From contig OZ038470.1 in the NCBI GenBank assembly GCA_964036295.1, positions 4,296,001-4,360,000 of the forward strand: a stretch of 64,000 bases of DNA, given 5' to 3'. This document shows positions 32,590 through 43,528 of this stretch, piece by piece. The stretch is from Plumapathes pennacea (Eukaryota > Cnidaria > Anthozoa > Antipatharia > Myriopathidae). How positions within the stretch are numbered: position 1 is the stretch's first letter; each line of letters opens with the position of its first letter. The translations under genes were made by a program, and so were the position numbers. Below the pieces are notes generated by a model that saw only the letters and a list, made by a program, of their open reading frames with translations, did not search any database and was not told the origin of the DNA.

Positions 32590-35500
32590 ATGGCGAACAA
32601 GTTGGGCGGCAAATGGGGCAACGCACCAAACATGAGTGGAGAAGGGAAAACTTGGGTTGGAGTGGACGCCTTGTTAGATGATTTACAGAGATTGTTGAAT
32701 GACCGCGACTCGGGGGATGTAGTCTTTGTGGTTGGAAAGGAAGAAGTGTCTATTTATGCGCACAGATTGATTCTTGTTGCTCGTTGCTCGCTCTTTCAAA
32801 GACGAAAGCGAGAACTTTGGTCGAAGCCGTTCTCTTCAAGCTATCCATACACGGTTAGAAAACCGCAATTCCGGCCTGATGTGTTCCAGGAAGTGTTGAA
32901 ATTCTTGTATTCGGGAAAGGTAATACTGAAGGCTTGTAAAATGATATTGTTTGACTTTTGTTTGCATAACTGAGGTAGATAATCTTTGAGGAACTGGCGT
33001 CCTTGAGGTTATCAGTTTCTAGCATAAGACTGGTTTATAAGTTACTCGTAAACTAAGTCGCCATGTTTTATTCAAATCTACTTTTAGAGACAGTTTTATT
33101 TGGAATACTGGAGGCGAATATTTGATAATTTTTGATTCTTTCACTCCCAAGAGTGATCAACTTCTATTTTCTCCTTTAGTTCTCCACGGAAATATATCAT
33201 ACAGTAAGGAGAACTTAGCTTTTGATAATTACCTTGCAGATTGAATTCAAAAGTAGCACTGCATTTGAAATGCTGCGAATTGCAGAAGACCTTGAAATCT
33301 TGGATCTGCAGACAGCATGTGAGGAGCACTTCTTGGACAGTCTTAGTGTTGAAAGTGCAGCAGAGTTTTTGACAGATGCGATGTCTCTGTCTGGTGGAGG
33401 TACAGACAACACTGATTCCCATGGTGCTAGGGCTTTAGTGGACAAGTGCATTGCATTTATGGAGGATAATGCTGAAGATATTGTCAAAACAGAGGGATTC
33501 TTCCACCTCCCTAAGCCAGCCCTCATCAAACTTATTTCCAGTGATAAGGTATCTATATAATGTTGAGCATGGAGTGTGTGTGGAGGGAGGGTGGGGAGGG
33601 GGGGGGGGGGGGATAGATTTAGGGTGGGTCTTGGTACAAAACAAATAAGAACTTTACACCAGCCAAGTTGCTTTTGTCCGCCTCTGTGCCTTTGTTCCAT
33701 AATATTAGGGGTGGATGAGGGGGTTAAGAGAGGGTATGTACAATAGGTTAAGGGTGCCCTGACCTTTAAGGAAGTTTTCGGTTTTGGGTCAAGTGTCATG
33801 GAGCTGATCGCAAAGTGAAGAAGTGATAAGAAATCCAAAAACCTTCTCATACCTAAGTATATACAAGTGTGTGTCTTTGTCCATAAAGCTGGTTTCCTTT
33901 GGAACCCTCACTATCAGTTCAAGGCGCATAATACCTGGAGCTGGAAGGTTGGGCCAGTGAGAATGATACATGTGAGGGGAGAGAGAGGTAGGGGGAGGGG
34001 GGGAGGCGGAGGAGAAGGAGGAGGGGGACAGGTAGAAGGGATGCTGGGGACATAGGGAGTTGTGGATCCTGTAGGGTCTGTCTGGAACATCGAACAACTT
34101 ATAACTTAAATATAAAATATCATGTTTGTGTTCTCTTTAGTTTGCAGTATCAGAAGAGGAACTGTGGCGTGCTGTCTTGGTCTGGGCCAAACGAGGATCA
34201 GGCATTCATAAACCGACCAGTCAGTGGACAGATGGAGAAAGACAAAGGATAATCCAGGTGACTGGATAAAATATAAAATTGTTCCCAGTGAATAATATTT
34301 TAGAAATGATTTTTTTTATGCATGTGTTTCTGCCCACTGTATTGTTCCCAGTCACATGCACTGGATACTACACCATGATAAGCAGGAAAGGATTCTAAAA
34401 TTATTACTTAAAAAATTGTTTTTGTTTTAATAGGAACTTTCTGGAGTGATAGATCACATCAAGTTGCTTTTGATCGACAGTACGGTTTATGCAGAGGAAG
34501 TGGAGCCTACAGGAGTCGTACCAATGGAGGTTTCTCTTGAAAGGTATAGAGCCGTTTTCGGATGACTGTCGAAAACCTAAACCAAAGTGATCACACAGGC
34601 CAATCACAGAGACTGAGAGAAAACAGTTCAGCCAATTGGAAGCCAAAGTAAATTTGCGTTTGGTTTTACTTTCCAATCAGCAGTGCGAGTACACGCCATC
34701 GCTTGTGTGAGAAGTGTTTGGTTTTGGTTTTGGTTTTGTTCTTGATTGGCTGAGCATGCTGACAAACTCGTGTGGACCAATCCGAAAGCGAAGCAAACGC
34801 AAAACCAAAGCAATCACACAATTACTTTCGACAGTCATCCGAAAACCGCTCTAACTGTTCAGTTTTTACTTCCAGGAGTGATGAACTGGCATTGGTTTCT
34901 TCTTGAATGGTTGGGAGAAGTTGTGTTGTTGGAAGTGAAAGTGTTAATACTTCAGTTTATTCAGGTTGTATGGGCACCTAAGCTTGATGGACTAGTACAA
35001 TAATATTAGAATACTTGGGAATATGTTTAGGGTTAGTTTAGAATCAGTACAAATGACTAGTGGATTGCAACATTCCCAGAAATGCATAATTTTGGAGAGA
35101 GGTGGTGAAAGTTGACAGACAAGTAAATTTGTCCACTTTCATTTCTTATCAGGGTAATTTAGATTTCAAATTTGGACCAGATTGGGCAGGGTTCAGGAAG
35201 ACATAAAACTGCTGTTTACAGGGTATAAACTGCATGACTTACTTAATCATTGACTTTTGTTCTCTACATTTATGTTAGGTACCGTTTTGCGGCACTGCCA
35301 AACAGATTCGGTAAAAGTCCGACACAGGACCCAAGGTTAAAACCAAGAACTCAGCACAAACTCTTCAGTGGCACCTCTCTATTGATGAAAGATCGTCTGA
35401 AATTTCAAAGCTTGCTGAACTCCTGGTACGGCGATGAAACTGAGGAATGGCAGCTTCTCTACAAAGCATCCAAAGATAGCTTTTCCGCTGCAGCTTTTCA

Positions 35501-37741
35501 CCGCAAATGTGATGGGCATGCCCCAACCTTCACATTAGTGCAGGTAAACAGCATCACCTTTGAGTGGGTAGTTATTTTTTTATTTACTAGTACTGTAGTT
35601 TTCTTTTATGCCTTACTAGCTATAGGCTAGCAGGTAACACAAGTTTGGTAGCCGGATTTAGGGAACTAGCAGCGCCAGTTTACGGAAACAGATCAAATTC
35701 CTAAATTTAGTTCTTATCCTCCGTTGACATCCAGTTGGAGGTATTTAAATCAATCTCTCTTCAACAGGCAACTAATGGAAACCTCTGTGGAGGATTCAGT
35801 GACCAGCCATGGCGCAGTGACATTCCAAATGGGAAGTACATACCATCAAACAGGTACTACATAATTATACGACTCTCGAGTTCTAAGTGAAAATGAATTT
35901 GTAGATTCAAGGATCTTCTGCTTCCTGAATTCATACTAGTCTACATACAGCCGTTTTGGTTTGACTGTCAGAAAGGCTACGTTTTCGGACTGGTTCAAAC
36001 AAGTTTAGCAGCATTCTTGGTCAATCAGGAGCAAAGCAAAATCTGGTTGCACTCTTCTCACGGATGCAAGCAAGTGGCGATGGGGTTTCCTGGCACTGCT
36101 GGTTGGTGTTGTTTGTAAAGTAAAACTGCAAAACGTGAATTACTCTGGCCTTTGATTGCTTGAAAGTTTTTCTTACAGCCTCTGTGATTGGCGGCGTGCA
36201 TACTTTGGTTTTAGTGTTCGACGGTCATCCGAAATCTCCTCTATACGAAACGTACATACAATGGAATCCGGATAATACGGACACCAATGGGGACCAAACA
36301 GTGTCCGTATTAACCGGGTCTGTCAAATTACATCACGTACATGAGTTCATGTGTACAATGTAAAATCATCAGGAACCAAAAGCGTTTAAGACTTCTAACT
36401 TCAAGAGTGTGTGACGTTATAATATAGTGTTCTTTATGGACGTTTAGTGCTATTTGAAGTAATCAGTAACTGCATGCCGTACTGGAAAGATAATTAGAAA
36501 ATAAGGTGTCCTGGTTAACTTTGTATGAAAACATCATATTTGTGGCACGGAAAAGTGTCTGTTGTGCGTATTATCCGGTGTCGATATTAAGCGGGTTTAT
36601 TTTAGAGACATTTGTATGAGTTTCGGTCAGGACAAAATCACATGTCCGAAATAACCGGGTGTCTGTAAGGCCAGGTTCCGCTGTACATTGTTTTACAAGT
36701 TCAAGACATTACCCAAAATTAGTCGCGAACAGTCGTCCAGAACATAAAAATGCTAAACTCTAGTTGAAAATGTTCACTGTGCGCATCCTCCGCATGAACC
36801 ACGCAAATCCATGGTAAGCAGTGCGTGTTTCCAACTTGAACTAAAGCATGTTTTGCATATGACATACAATAGTTTATGCAATACAGTCAACTCCTTTAAA
36901 ACGGACACCCTTGGGACCAGCTCCTACTGTCCGTTTTAGAGAGGTGTCCGTTTTATAGAGAGTTCAGTTAGAGTAAATGACCGAAAGAACGGCGGGGACC
37001 GCTCCCACCAGGTGTCCATCTGGGGTGTCCGTTAAGAGGTAGTTGACTGTGTCAATGTCAAGCCTAGCAATGTCAAAGTGACGTCCTTGCAGGGCTATAC
37101 ATACGGATAACTAAACCTTTGTTGTTGTTATTGTTGTCCTCTGCAGATCTTTCCTGTTCACTCTAGTGAACTCTGAAGGTGTTTCACCAACGAAGTTTGA
37201 TGTTGTCCATTCAAAATATGCTACTCTACACCATCCAAAGTAAGTTGATCTTCCAGATGACGGGCAAACAAAATTGGGATTACGAGATATATTTCTCAAG
37301 GCACAACTTATGTCATAGAAAATGTACTGAACTAACGTATGCAAGAGTAACGAGCCCTGGTATTGAGTTTCTTGGCTAAATGTTGGGGTTTTACGAGCGT
37401 TAAACTGGTACTTAAATTCACAGTTTGGTACAATGACCGCTGACTCAAAATTAAAGTGATCGCGGTGCCACCATGCAAGATTTTCCTTATCCAAACTTGT
37501 AATAAAACTATACTAATGGTACCGATCATTTAACACCAGGTATGGCCCCATTTTTGGAGCTGGTGCTGACCTCTGTATAAGCGACAACTGCAACGAGGGC
37601 GTGGAGTCCTATTCTAATCTGCCTCACTCCTATGCTAGTGCCCAGGCCTCCACGACCCTCCTGATGGGCAGTTACAACTTCACCGTGGCAGACTATGAGG
37701 TGTTTGGTTTGAGGAAAGTGCGGGCGTTTGAGAATGTGTAA
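32590..37741 (+). CDS. BTB-BACK-TLDc domain protein
   Basis: Probable Cullin-3 substrate adaptor carrying a TLDc domain, a fold otherwise known from oxidation-resistance proteins such as OXR1, NCOA7 and TBC1D24. Eight coding exons, 32590-32919, 33240-33548, 34141-34257, 34434-34543, 35279-35543, 35768-35853, 37147-37239 and 37540-37741, join in phase to 503 residues. The BTB/POZ domain is about residues 40-150, with DVVFVVGKEEVSIYAHRLIL and VFQEVLKFLYSGKI. BACK is about 150-255, with ACEEHFLDSLSVESAAEFL and SEEELWRAVLVWAKR. TLDc is about 320-503, with LNSWYGDETEEWQLLYKASK, NLCGGFSDQPWRS, FLFTLVN and a C-terminal FTVADYEVFGLRKVRAFE. I use the ATG at 32590, where the context AACATGGCG is good. 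Three introns or flanks carry MITEs right at gene borders. The family is common in cnidarians and other invertebrates; no vertebrate symbol fits, so none is given. Confidence 0.9.
33137..33228 (-). repeat. Family A MITE fragment next to a splice acceptor
   Basis: Reverse-oriented family A: TTTCACTCCCAAGAGTGATC, TTTTCTCCTTTAGTTCTCCA, CATACAGTAAGGAGAACTTA, GCTTTTGAT. Its last recognisable base is about 11 nt before the exon 2 acceptor AG at 33238-33239 of the BTB-BACK-TLDc gene. Confidence 0.8.
33594..34030. repeat. Purine-rich and G-run stretches in a BTB-BACK-TLDc intron
   Basis: A G run (about 33597-33612) and a GGGAGG/GGAGGA-rich tract (33975-34028) flank unremarkable sequence. These are low-complexity sequences, not coding. 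Confidence 0.7.
34547..34853. repeat. Family C MITE (TA target, ~28-nt terminal repeats) at a splice donor
   Basis: Left end TAGAGCCGTTTTCGGATGAC and TGTCGAAA; right end TTTCGACAGTCATCCGAAAA and CCGCTCTA. The interior has repeated CCAAT/ATTGG words. The element begins 3 nt after the exon boundary at 34543, so the donor reads GTATAG with TAG belonging to the element. It is the same sequence, in the opposite orientation, as 46184-46495. Confidence 0.85.
35945..36246. repeat. Family C MITE, diverged copy
   Basis: Left end ACAGCCGTTTTGGTTTGACT and right end TTCGACGGTCATCCGAAATC resemble family C termini. The interior contains CTGATTGG-like words and GCCTCTGTGATTGGC. It lies in the intron after coding exon 6 of the BTB-BACK-TLDc gene. 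Confidence 0.7.
36256..36686. repeat. Inverted-repeat element with TACARTGGAA ends
   Basis: Left TACAATGGAATCCGGATAAT and right GGCCAGGTTCCGCTGTACA are diverged inverted repeats. Internal words GTGTCCGTATTAACCGGGT and ATTATCCGGTGTCGATATTA repeat the same theme. Probable Tc1/mariner-type nonautonomous element, directly abutting the family C copy. Confidence 0.55.
36882..37052. repeat. Family E MITE
   Basis: TACAGTCAACTCCTTTAAAA at the left and AAGAGGTAGTTGACTGTGT at the right, with internal GGACACC / GGTGTCC pairs. It is related to 12197-12378 and 56402-56516. Confidence 0.7.
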
Positions 37742-37742
37742 T

Positions 37743-37972
37743 GGTGCGTTCACACTTGGTGCCCGAGCATGATTCTCGCTGGGCACTAATTTACCCACGC
37801 CAGAATTCGGGCACCGTGAGTACAAGGTCTCTACTTTGGGCTCTCAGAGAAAACGACAAAGAGGTCAGGCTGACGCTGAAGTCAGTGCGAATCGTTCAAA
37901 ACGAAATACTGGTCGAAAGACCTTGTACTCGGGCACTAAAGTGGGCACCGGTTTGCAGTGTGAACGAATTTT
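37743..37972. repeat. Family G MITE starting 1 nt after a stop codon
   Basis: Left end GGTGCGTTCACACTTGGTGC and right end CACCGGTTTGCAGTGTGAAC form inverted repeats. CTCGGGCA is near both ends, in inverse orientation. An internal block (about 37833-37905: CTCTCAGAGAAAACGACAAA, GAGGTCAGGCTGACGCTGAA) recurs at 39403 and 39829. Confidence 0.75.
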
Positions 37973-38921
37973 ATTTTGTGCCGGTGTAACAGGCTTTTTT
38001 GTCCCCCTGGCCAGGATGTCCCCCCAGACATTTTGGCCCGGGCTGAAATGTCCAGCCGGACATTCTCGCCCAGGCAAAAGTGTCCCCCTCTGGTCTTCAA
38101 TGCCCCCCTCTCCAAGTTTATCAAATTTCCATATTTTTTTGAACAAGAGAGATCAATAAACTGTCACTGTTTAGTAAACGAACTCATCGAATCAAACAAA
38201 TCAAACGAGCGATTTTGTCAATTGTATGACGAAACGTATACTCACTACTGTGATAATTTAAGTTATGATAGACTTTATATCAAGTTATATGTAACATTCT
38301 TTTGCATATTACTACCCAAAAGAGTGTATTCTGTATCTGATTAGAGACTTTACTGCAAAATTGTACTTGGGGGGTAACAGAGTCCCAGCTGGACGTAATC
38401 ACAAATCTCTATTGTCACCATGTTTATTTAGATTTCGGGAGCCCGCTTACAAATCCGACACAGTAGTTCGTTTCATTATAAACGCGGTAGTTAAGTTTGG
38501 TATGGAAGATTAGTGCTTCAAACTCAGGTACTGGTGAAACATGACTCACCAAACATCTGGATCAGATAATAGCCGACAGGCAGGCGCCTGTTGTGTAATA
38601 GCTGTCTCGTACGTAAACTACTGCGAATAGTCTGACTCAGAGAAAGTTATCGTTTCTCTAGTGGTCTTAAAAGGGTTATGAGATCTTTATGAGTATCCTT
38701 TATTGTTAGAACCCATTTTAACTATCAAAAGCACCTTTCCGAACAAGGGACATCTTAGACCAGCGAGGACACTTAGGCCTTAAGATTGGAATGTCCGGGG
38801 GACATTTTGGCCCGGGCCGAAGTGTCCGGCCGGACAGAAATATGGAGGGACGTTTCAGATTGGGACACCGGTGCCCGGGCACCCAAGAGTGAGCGCGCCA
38901 GAAGACCGTTAGTTCATTAGT

Positions 38922-38926
<5 letters not shown>

Positions 38927-38963
<37 letters not shown>

Positions 38964-39110
38964 TGGCCATACATTATTAATTGAATGAAACTCAAAAAGA
39001 GATCATAAATATTAAAACAAACACATCGGTTGTTTTGAACTATGAAGACCTTTGTGGTGTGAAAACCGGCTTGTAAATTCCGTTTTCTGCCCATTTTGAC
39101 AGTCAACATC
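38927..39110 (-). repeat. SINE-like direct repeat, copy 1 (poly(A)-tailed on minus strand)
   Basis: About 36 T (38927-38962) followed by GGCCATACATTATTAATTGA, GAAGACCTTTGTGGTGTGAA, AACCGGCTTGTAAATTCCGT and TTTCTGCCCA. A second copy starts at 39526. On the minus strand both end in poly(A), as in retroposed sequence. Confidence 0.65.
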
Positions 39111-39245
39111 CTTCAAGACACCGTACGGCTATGCCTATTGTTAAAAAACAATCTTTGTTTCAAGTCTCCAATGTGCTTTGCATCCATGATACATGATAAA
39201 TTTCAAGACACGGCTTCTAAGACCTTTGAACGCTTCGTTGTCGAG

Positions 39246-39358
39246 TACGAGTTAGGGGGGGATAAAATCCGCGAGAGCGGGATAGAATCCGCTAGCGGAT
39301 ATTATCCACGGGGGATAAAATCGGATATTATCGGGGGGGGGGGATAAAATCCGCTAGG
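39246..39358 (+). repeat. Small array of GGGGATAAAATCCGC words
   Basis: Four close copies of GGATA(A/G)AATCCGC or GGATATTATC separated by G runs. Its relation to the neighbouring repeats is unclear. Confidence 0.65.
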
Positions 39359-39399
39359 ACACCGGCTAAGAAAGACAAAATTTAACATAAACTTTACAT

Positions 39400-39523
39400 T
39401 AGGGCTCCCAGAGAAAACAACAAAGAGGTCAAGCTGAGGTTGAAGTCAGTGCGAATCGTTCAAAGCGAAACACTGGACGGAAGACCTTGTACTCGGGCAC
39501 TTAAGTGGGCACCGGTTCGCAGT
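39400..39523 (+). repeat. Family G MITE, partial copy
   Basis: GGGCTCCCAGAGAAAACAAC through GACCTTGTACTCGGGCACTT to CACCGGTTCGCAGTGT. This is the right half of the 37743 element, cut by the following T-rich tract. Confidence 0.75.
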
Positions 39524-39525
39524 GT

Positions 39526-39720
39526 TTTTTTTTTTTTTGTTTTTTGTTTTGTTGTTTTTTTTTGTTGTTTTTTTTTGTAGCCATACATTATCAATTGAAC
39601 GAAACTCAAAAAGGAAAACAAAACGGATACACATCGGTAGTTTTGAACTATGAAGACCTTTGTGGTGTGAAAACCGGCTTGTAAATTCCGTTTTCTGCCC
39701 AGTCTGACAGTCAACACTGC
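39526..39720 (-). repeat. SINE-like direct repeat, copy 2
   Basis: Starts with T-rich sequence, then AGCCATACATTATCAATTGA, GAAGACCTTTGTGGTGTGAA and AACCGGCTTGTAAATTCCGT. It is nearly identical to 38927-39110 over about 150 nt. Confidence 0.65.
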
Positions 39721-39825
39721 CACCGGGCAATAACCAGAACGAATAATTAACTCCTATTTGTTCAGAGAAAGGCAGCTGTTCTGAAAAATCCTTCAAAACA
39801 TCGGCTGAGAAAGACAAAACTTAAC

Positions 39826-39915
39826 CTTAGGGCTCCCAGAGAAAACAACAAAGAGGTCAGGCTGAGGTTGAAGTCAGTGCGAATCGTTCAAAACGAAATA
39901 TTGGATACAAGACAT
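39826..39915 (+). repeat. Family G MITE, short partial copy
   Basis: GGGCTCCCAGAGAAAACAAC to GAATCGTTCAAAACGAAATA, followed by unrelated sequence. Confidence 0.7.
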
Positions 39916-40030
39916 TAACTTGCTGCTTGATTTGCAATTCATCGATAAGATGCCCAAGGAAGCAACCGGTTGACCAATCAGAATACGCTATGGTGTGTTT
40001 TCAAAGGAATTTCGCCGGATAAAGGACGCG

Positions 40031-40157
40031 ATGTGTGTTCGAAATGTTGTGTTGGGATATGCGAAGCTTCGTCTACGTCCTCTGTGCAAGCTTGTTGGCA
40101 GTGCTGTGATCACCTTGGTTGGCTTGAACTTTTTGGTGCTATTCCGGTGCCATTCAG
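40031..40157 (+). CDS. Alternative (upstream) first coding exon of MGAT4
   Basis: ATG at 40031 opens 42 codons plus one base, ending CATTCAG before the donor GTGCGT. The peptide ends LRPLCKLVGSAVITLVGLNF, then LVLFRC, a basic-flanked transmembrane anchor. It is clearly homologous to exon 47237-47342 (RRPLCKLVGSFVVILVCFNS, LVLFRC), and similarity continues upstream from CGGATAAAGGA in both leaders. The donor phase (1) is identical, so it can splice to the cassette exon at 42870 or directly to 49083. It could also be the relic of a duplicated MGAT4 gene. Retention of the open frame and splice donor favours use. Confidence 0.65.
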
Positions 40158-40550
40158 GTGCGTACAGATCGAGATACAAGTTGTCTGCTAAGCCACATTT
40201 TCTGTCATCTCATGATTTCCAGATTTATGCGATGTACCTTGTTTATACATATAGCGATGCGTTTATGAATTTTTGAAGCAATATGAGTCAGTTCTCATAG
40301 TTTACCGGCTGAACTCGTATCCGAACGGAGCGTGGGAGACAAATTGCTTATATCTCGTTTCAGTGTAATCGATTGAGCCAATCTGCTGCGTTCTCGTGAA
40401 AGTCAGTTTACACGATTTGAGTGTTCTTCGAGTCAAGGAGCTGTTCGATTCCGATTCAAATGATATTTTAGGCGAACAAAGTACAAACGACGCACACCTG
40501 CCCCAGCTTGCATTGCAAAGGAAGTGCTCTAGAGGGTTTCGCTTTATTGT

Positions 40551-41640
40551 AACTAGACTGGCCTTGCCAGTGAGCTCGCGGCATGAGTTGGGTCGAGACC
40601 AGAATATAAAATGGAAAGTAGGGGACAAAAGTGGAACTCCCAAGAGAGACTTCCAATTTCTCACCATAAAAATATCACACAGTATAGAGAACTTGGCTTT
40701 TGACACCTTGCTCTTTTGACACCTTGATTAAACTAAAAATTATTATTACAACACTCATACACTTGCTTCTTAAAGGTTGAGCGACCCTGCATCTTGAGAA
40801 TGCGTGACAAATCTTTTTATGCACAATCGATTATGACAGTTTGACCTTGACTCATATTTCTAATCAAAGGCCACGATTAATCCAGCCTTCGCTTCACTAC
40901 TTATGTGTTTTCTTTTATTAACTCAATACGTTTCTTCTATCAGGCTTTCGAGTATTCGTGCTCTGTAACAAATATAAAATTGAAAGCGAGGAATGTCACA
41001 CGAGAGATGTTTACAATATTATTGCGCTTTTGTTCACAGTGTGTTCAGTCCATTTGTGACTGCAAACTCAATCCTCAGAATTATTTTGGTGTATTTTTCA
41101 TTTCTGGTATTTAATGAACATTGCGAAACAAAGACTACATGATCGAATAAAAGAAACACTTCAACAGGCAATGTACGATACGCAGAAGAATTTTATGAGG
41201 CAACAGATGTCATGTACAGAGTAAAGCATAAAGCGTCATTGTTTTACGGCTAAAGCTCACCGTAGCTTTGGTTTCTGTTTTCGCCCTGTTATCTTCCCAA
41301 AAGTATTTCGTGTCGCCACAGAAAGTTTCGTCGGGACTATTAAATATTTATCGGCGACAGCGGTACCATCAAATATTTGTTTATGGCTATTCTCAAAGCT
41401 TCCGCGGTGAACACGAGCCAAAATCGTTCCCAAAAATCCAGTTTATCCGTGCATATTCCACAGAGCCAAATGGTGTTGAGTTTGGATGGGATGCAGTTAA
41501 CTTTTACACACAAGTAACGAGCAATTCACTGGCCACATCTCGAGTTGTTTAGCGAAGTCAATTACGTCATCGCCCAGCACGTGATAATATGAACCAATCA
41601 CCGTGTGCTGATTCTCGACCCACAAAAAGGAAAAAAAATA
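40551..41640 (+). repeat. Family D ~1.1-kb unit, copy 1
   Basis: Starts AACTAGACTGGCCTTGCCAG and ends ACCGTGTGCTGATTC near a poly(A)-like tract. It contains a reverse family A scrap (40655-40700), then AT-rich sequence with GAATGTCACACGAGAGATGT, CACCGTAGCTTTGGTTTCTG and CTCGAGTTGTTTAGCGAAGT. Open frames of 60-95 codons recur in the copies, but none matches a known domain. It lies between MGAT4 exon 1a and the cassette exon. Confidence 0.85.
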
Positions 41641-42869
41641 AAATAAAAATGCCCATTTTTAAGCTCTCGTGGGCCCCAGGCCCCCGCAAGCAATAATACA
41701 CTTAGCAACCACTGGCTCATGTGTGTGTGTGTGTGTAACAAATTGATAATTTCGATTTGCGATGCAACAAATTAAACCAGTAATTAGATAATGCGTGGTT
41801 TGAAGTTCTGACACAACAAAGTACTCGTTAGTCATAATTTACCATGATATTGTCAATTCGAACGGAATCGCCGGCACAAGCAAGCCAGAAATCTTCTCGA
41901 CCATAGCCTTTCAAACAAAACAGAGGACGCGATTACTGAAGGTGAGAATTCCGTTTAAGTTTAGAAAAAAAATTTCAGGTGTCTGGATGCCGGGTGTCGC
42001 AGAAACTCTATTCGTGCTCAAAAGTTTCTACTCGCTGCTGGTCCACGTGACAAAGGACTATCCTTCACTTGCTTTATTCGTTCCCGACCCAGTTACATAT
42101 TCTTCGCTACTGCACTCTTCACAACAATCATACTGGGCATCTGCCCTTGTCCTGAAACGGCCCTCTATTTATATGGTCTAAGCCTGCATAATTCTACAGT
42201 ACAAATTCCGTAGCTTTGGTAATTCTACTGGCTAAAATCCTTGTGTAATTACTGACTAAAGTCCTCATGTAACTTTCCCTCGACTGTAGTTTTACTGTAG
42301 TGTGGAAGCATCTGAAATCTAATACTGGTGAACATAATCTCTTAATAACAACCGGAACCTTCATGACCGAATCTATAACTAAACCAATTAACTAAATCAA
42401 TAACATACGTGGGTTTTCCTGACACTGAGCTGATGCTGCCGCATGTTTGAAAAACGGGGAGATTTTGATGTCAGTCGATTGGTGGTTCGACGAGTCGAGT
42501 ATGGTCGAGTGATAAATGCCCTACAGAAGTTTGTACTTGGAAACTGTAAAGTGTGTTCAAAATGGAATTCAAAAAAGAAAAAAAAGGCAGAAAAAACATT
42601 AGGAATAATGAAATTCAATCACCCGATCCCCGTATCTTACGGGGGTCCAGCTAGTGTGTACATAATGTACACAGTTCACAGTGTATTTGTGTAAAGCATT
42701 TTCTACATAATTTGTGAAAAAAGGCAATTACCATATCTTTTCTAATGTACCATGCGCATACAGCCAACAAACCTATTTAATGGTTCTAAGCAGACACCCT
42801 GGTGTCTACTCGATACAGGTTTGACTGTGCATGTATTTATAAATTACTTTTCCTCTGTGATACTTGCAG
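41641..42869. other. Spacer in the MGAT4 5' region
   Basis: Unique-looking AT-rich sequence with a short GT repeat (41723-41736). No gene recognised. Confidence 0.5.
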
Positions 42870-42977
42870 GTTACAGTCACTTCCAGGGCCAGGTTCTTCA
42901 TGCGCATGAGTTGAAGAATTTGTTTGAAGGCTTGAAATTAAATAATTTGCATGGCCACTATTCACACTTACTAACAG
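42870..42977 (+). CDS. Candidate cassette exon of MGAT4 (108 nt, phase 1-1)
   Basis: Acceptor CTTGCAG and donor GTATGT bracket 108 nt, open in the phase set by exon 40031-40157. It encodes 36 residues beginning GYSHFQGQVLHAHELKNLF and can join 49083 without a frameshift. The peptide is hydrophilic, suitable for the lumenal stem between the membrane anchor and the catalytic domain. Support is splice sites and phase only. Confidence 0.5.
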
Positions 42978-43528
42978 GTATGTTATGTGTACACATCACT
43001 GTGTTTTGTAAGTATGTTTTATTGGGCATATTTTATTAGACAAAGTTTATCCCTGTAAAACTCCATATTAACTTCTGATCTAACATCAATTATAAGACTG
43101 TGACAATTTCTCAGATTATCCTAGGATGTTTTCTGGGATAAACGTCTGGCTCGCAGCTATAAAATGAATGAAAAAGTGAACATTTTACAAATCAAAATAC
43201 AATTTGCAAAACCCACTCTATAAATAACTAACCAAATTGTAGCATGTCATTTCTCTCATAAATGTAATACAGTGAAGCAGAAAGAGGACAGAAGTGATTT
43301 CCAAACAAACTGATGAACTGCAATTAAAATGTTATGCACTTCTCTGTGCTACTGTAGTGTCAGTGTGGGAAATACTTATAAGGATACGATAGGAATATAG
43401 TAGCCATTGTGGTCCTACATACTGTTGGGAATAGCTCTTGTACATTGTATTCTACTTGTACTGCTTTTAAAAATGTTTGCATGGGGGGCTAGGATCAGCT
43501 GCCACCTAAGTCTGTGTATTTCCACTGG

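Larger units (their letters stand above)
37742..40030. other. Repeat-dense region after the BTB-BACK-TLDc gene
   Basis: About 2.3 kb made almost wholly of repeats: a MITE at the stop codon, GC-rich CCCGGGC-containing blocks near 37990-38110 and 38785-38880, two poly(T)-headed direct repeats, two partial MITE copies and a small tandem array. The only candidate poly(A) signal for the gene is AATAAA at 38155-38160, which would put the first MITE in its 3' UTR. Confidence 0.6.

Noticed and set aside
40302-40719. Open frames on both strands at the start of family D (also near 43415-43697)
   Set aside because: They are shared by repeat copies and consist partly of a reverse family A fragment, so they are repeat-derived rather than a host gene.
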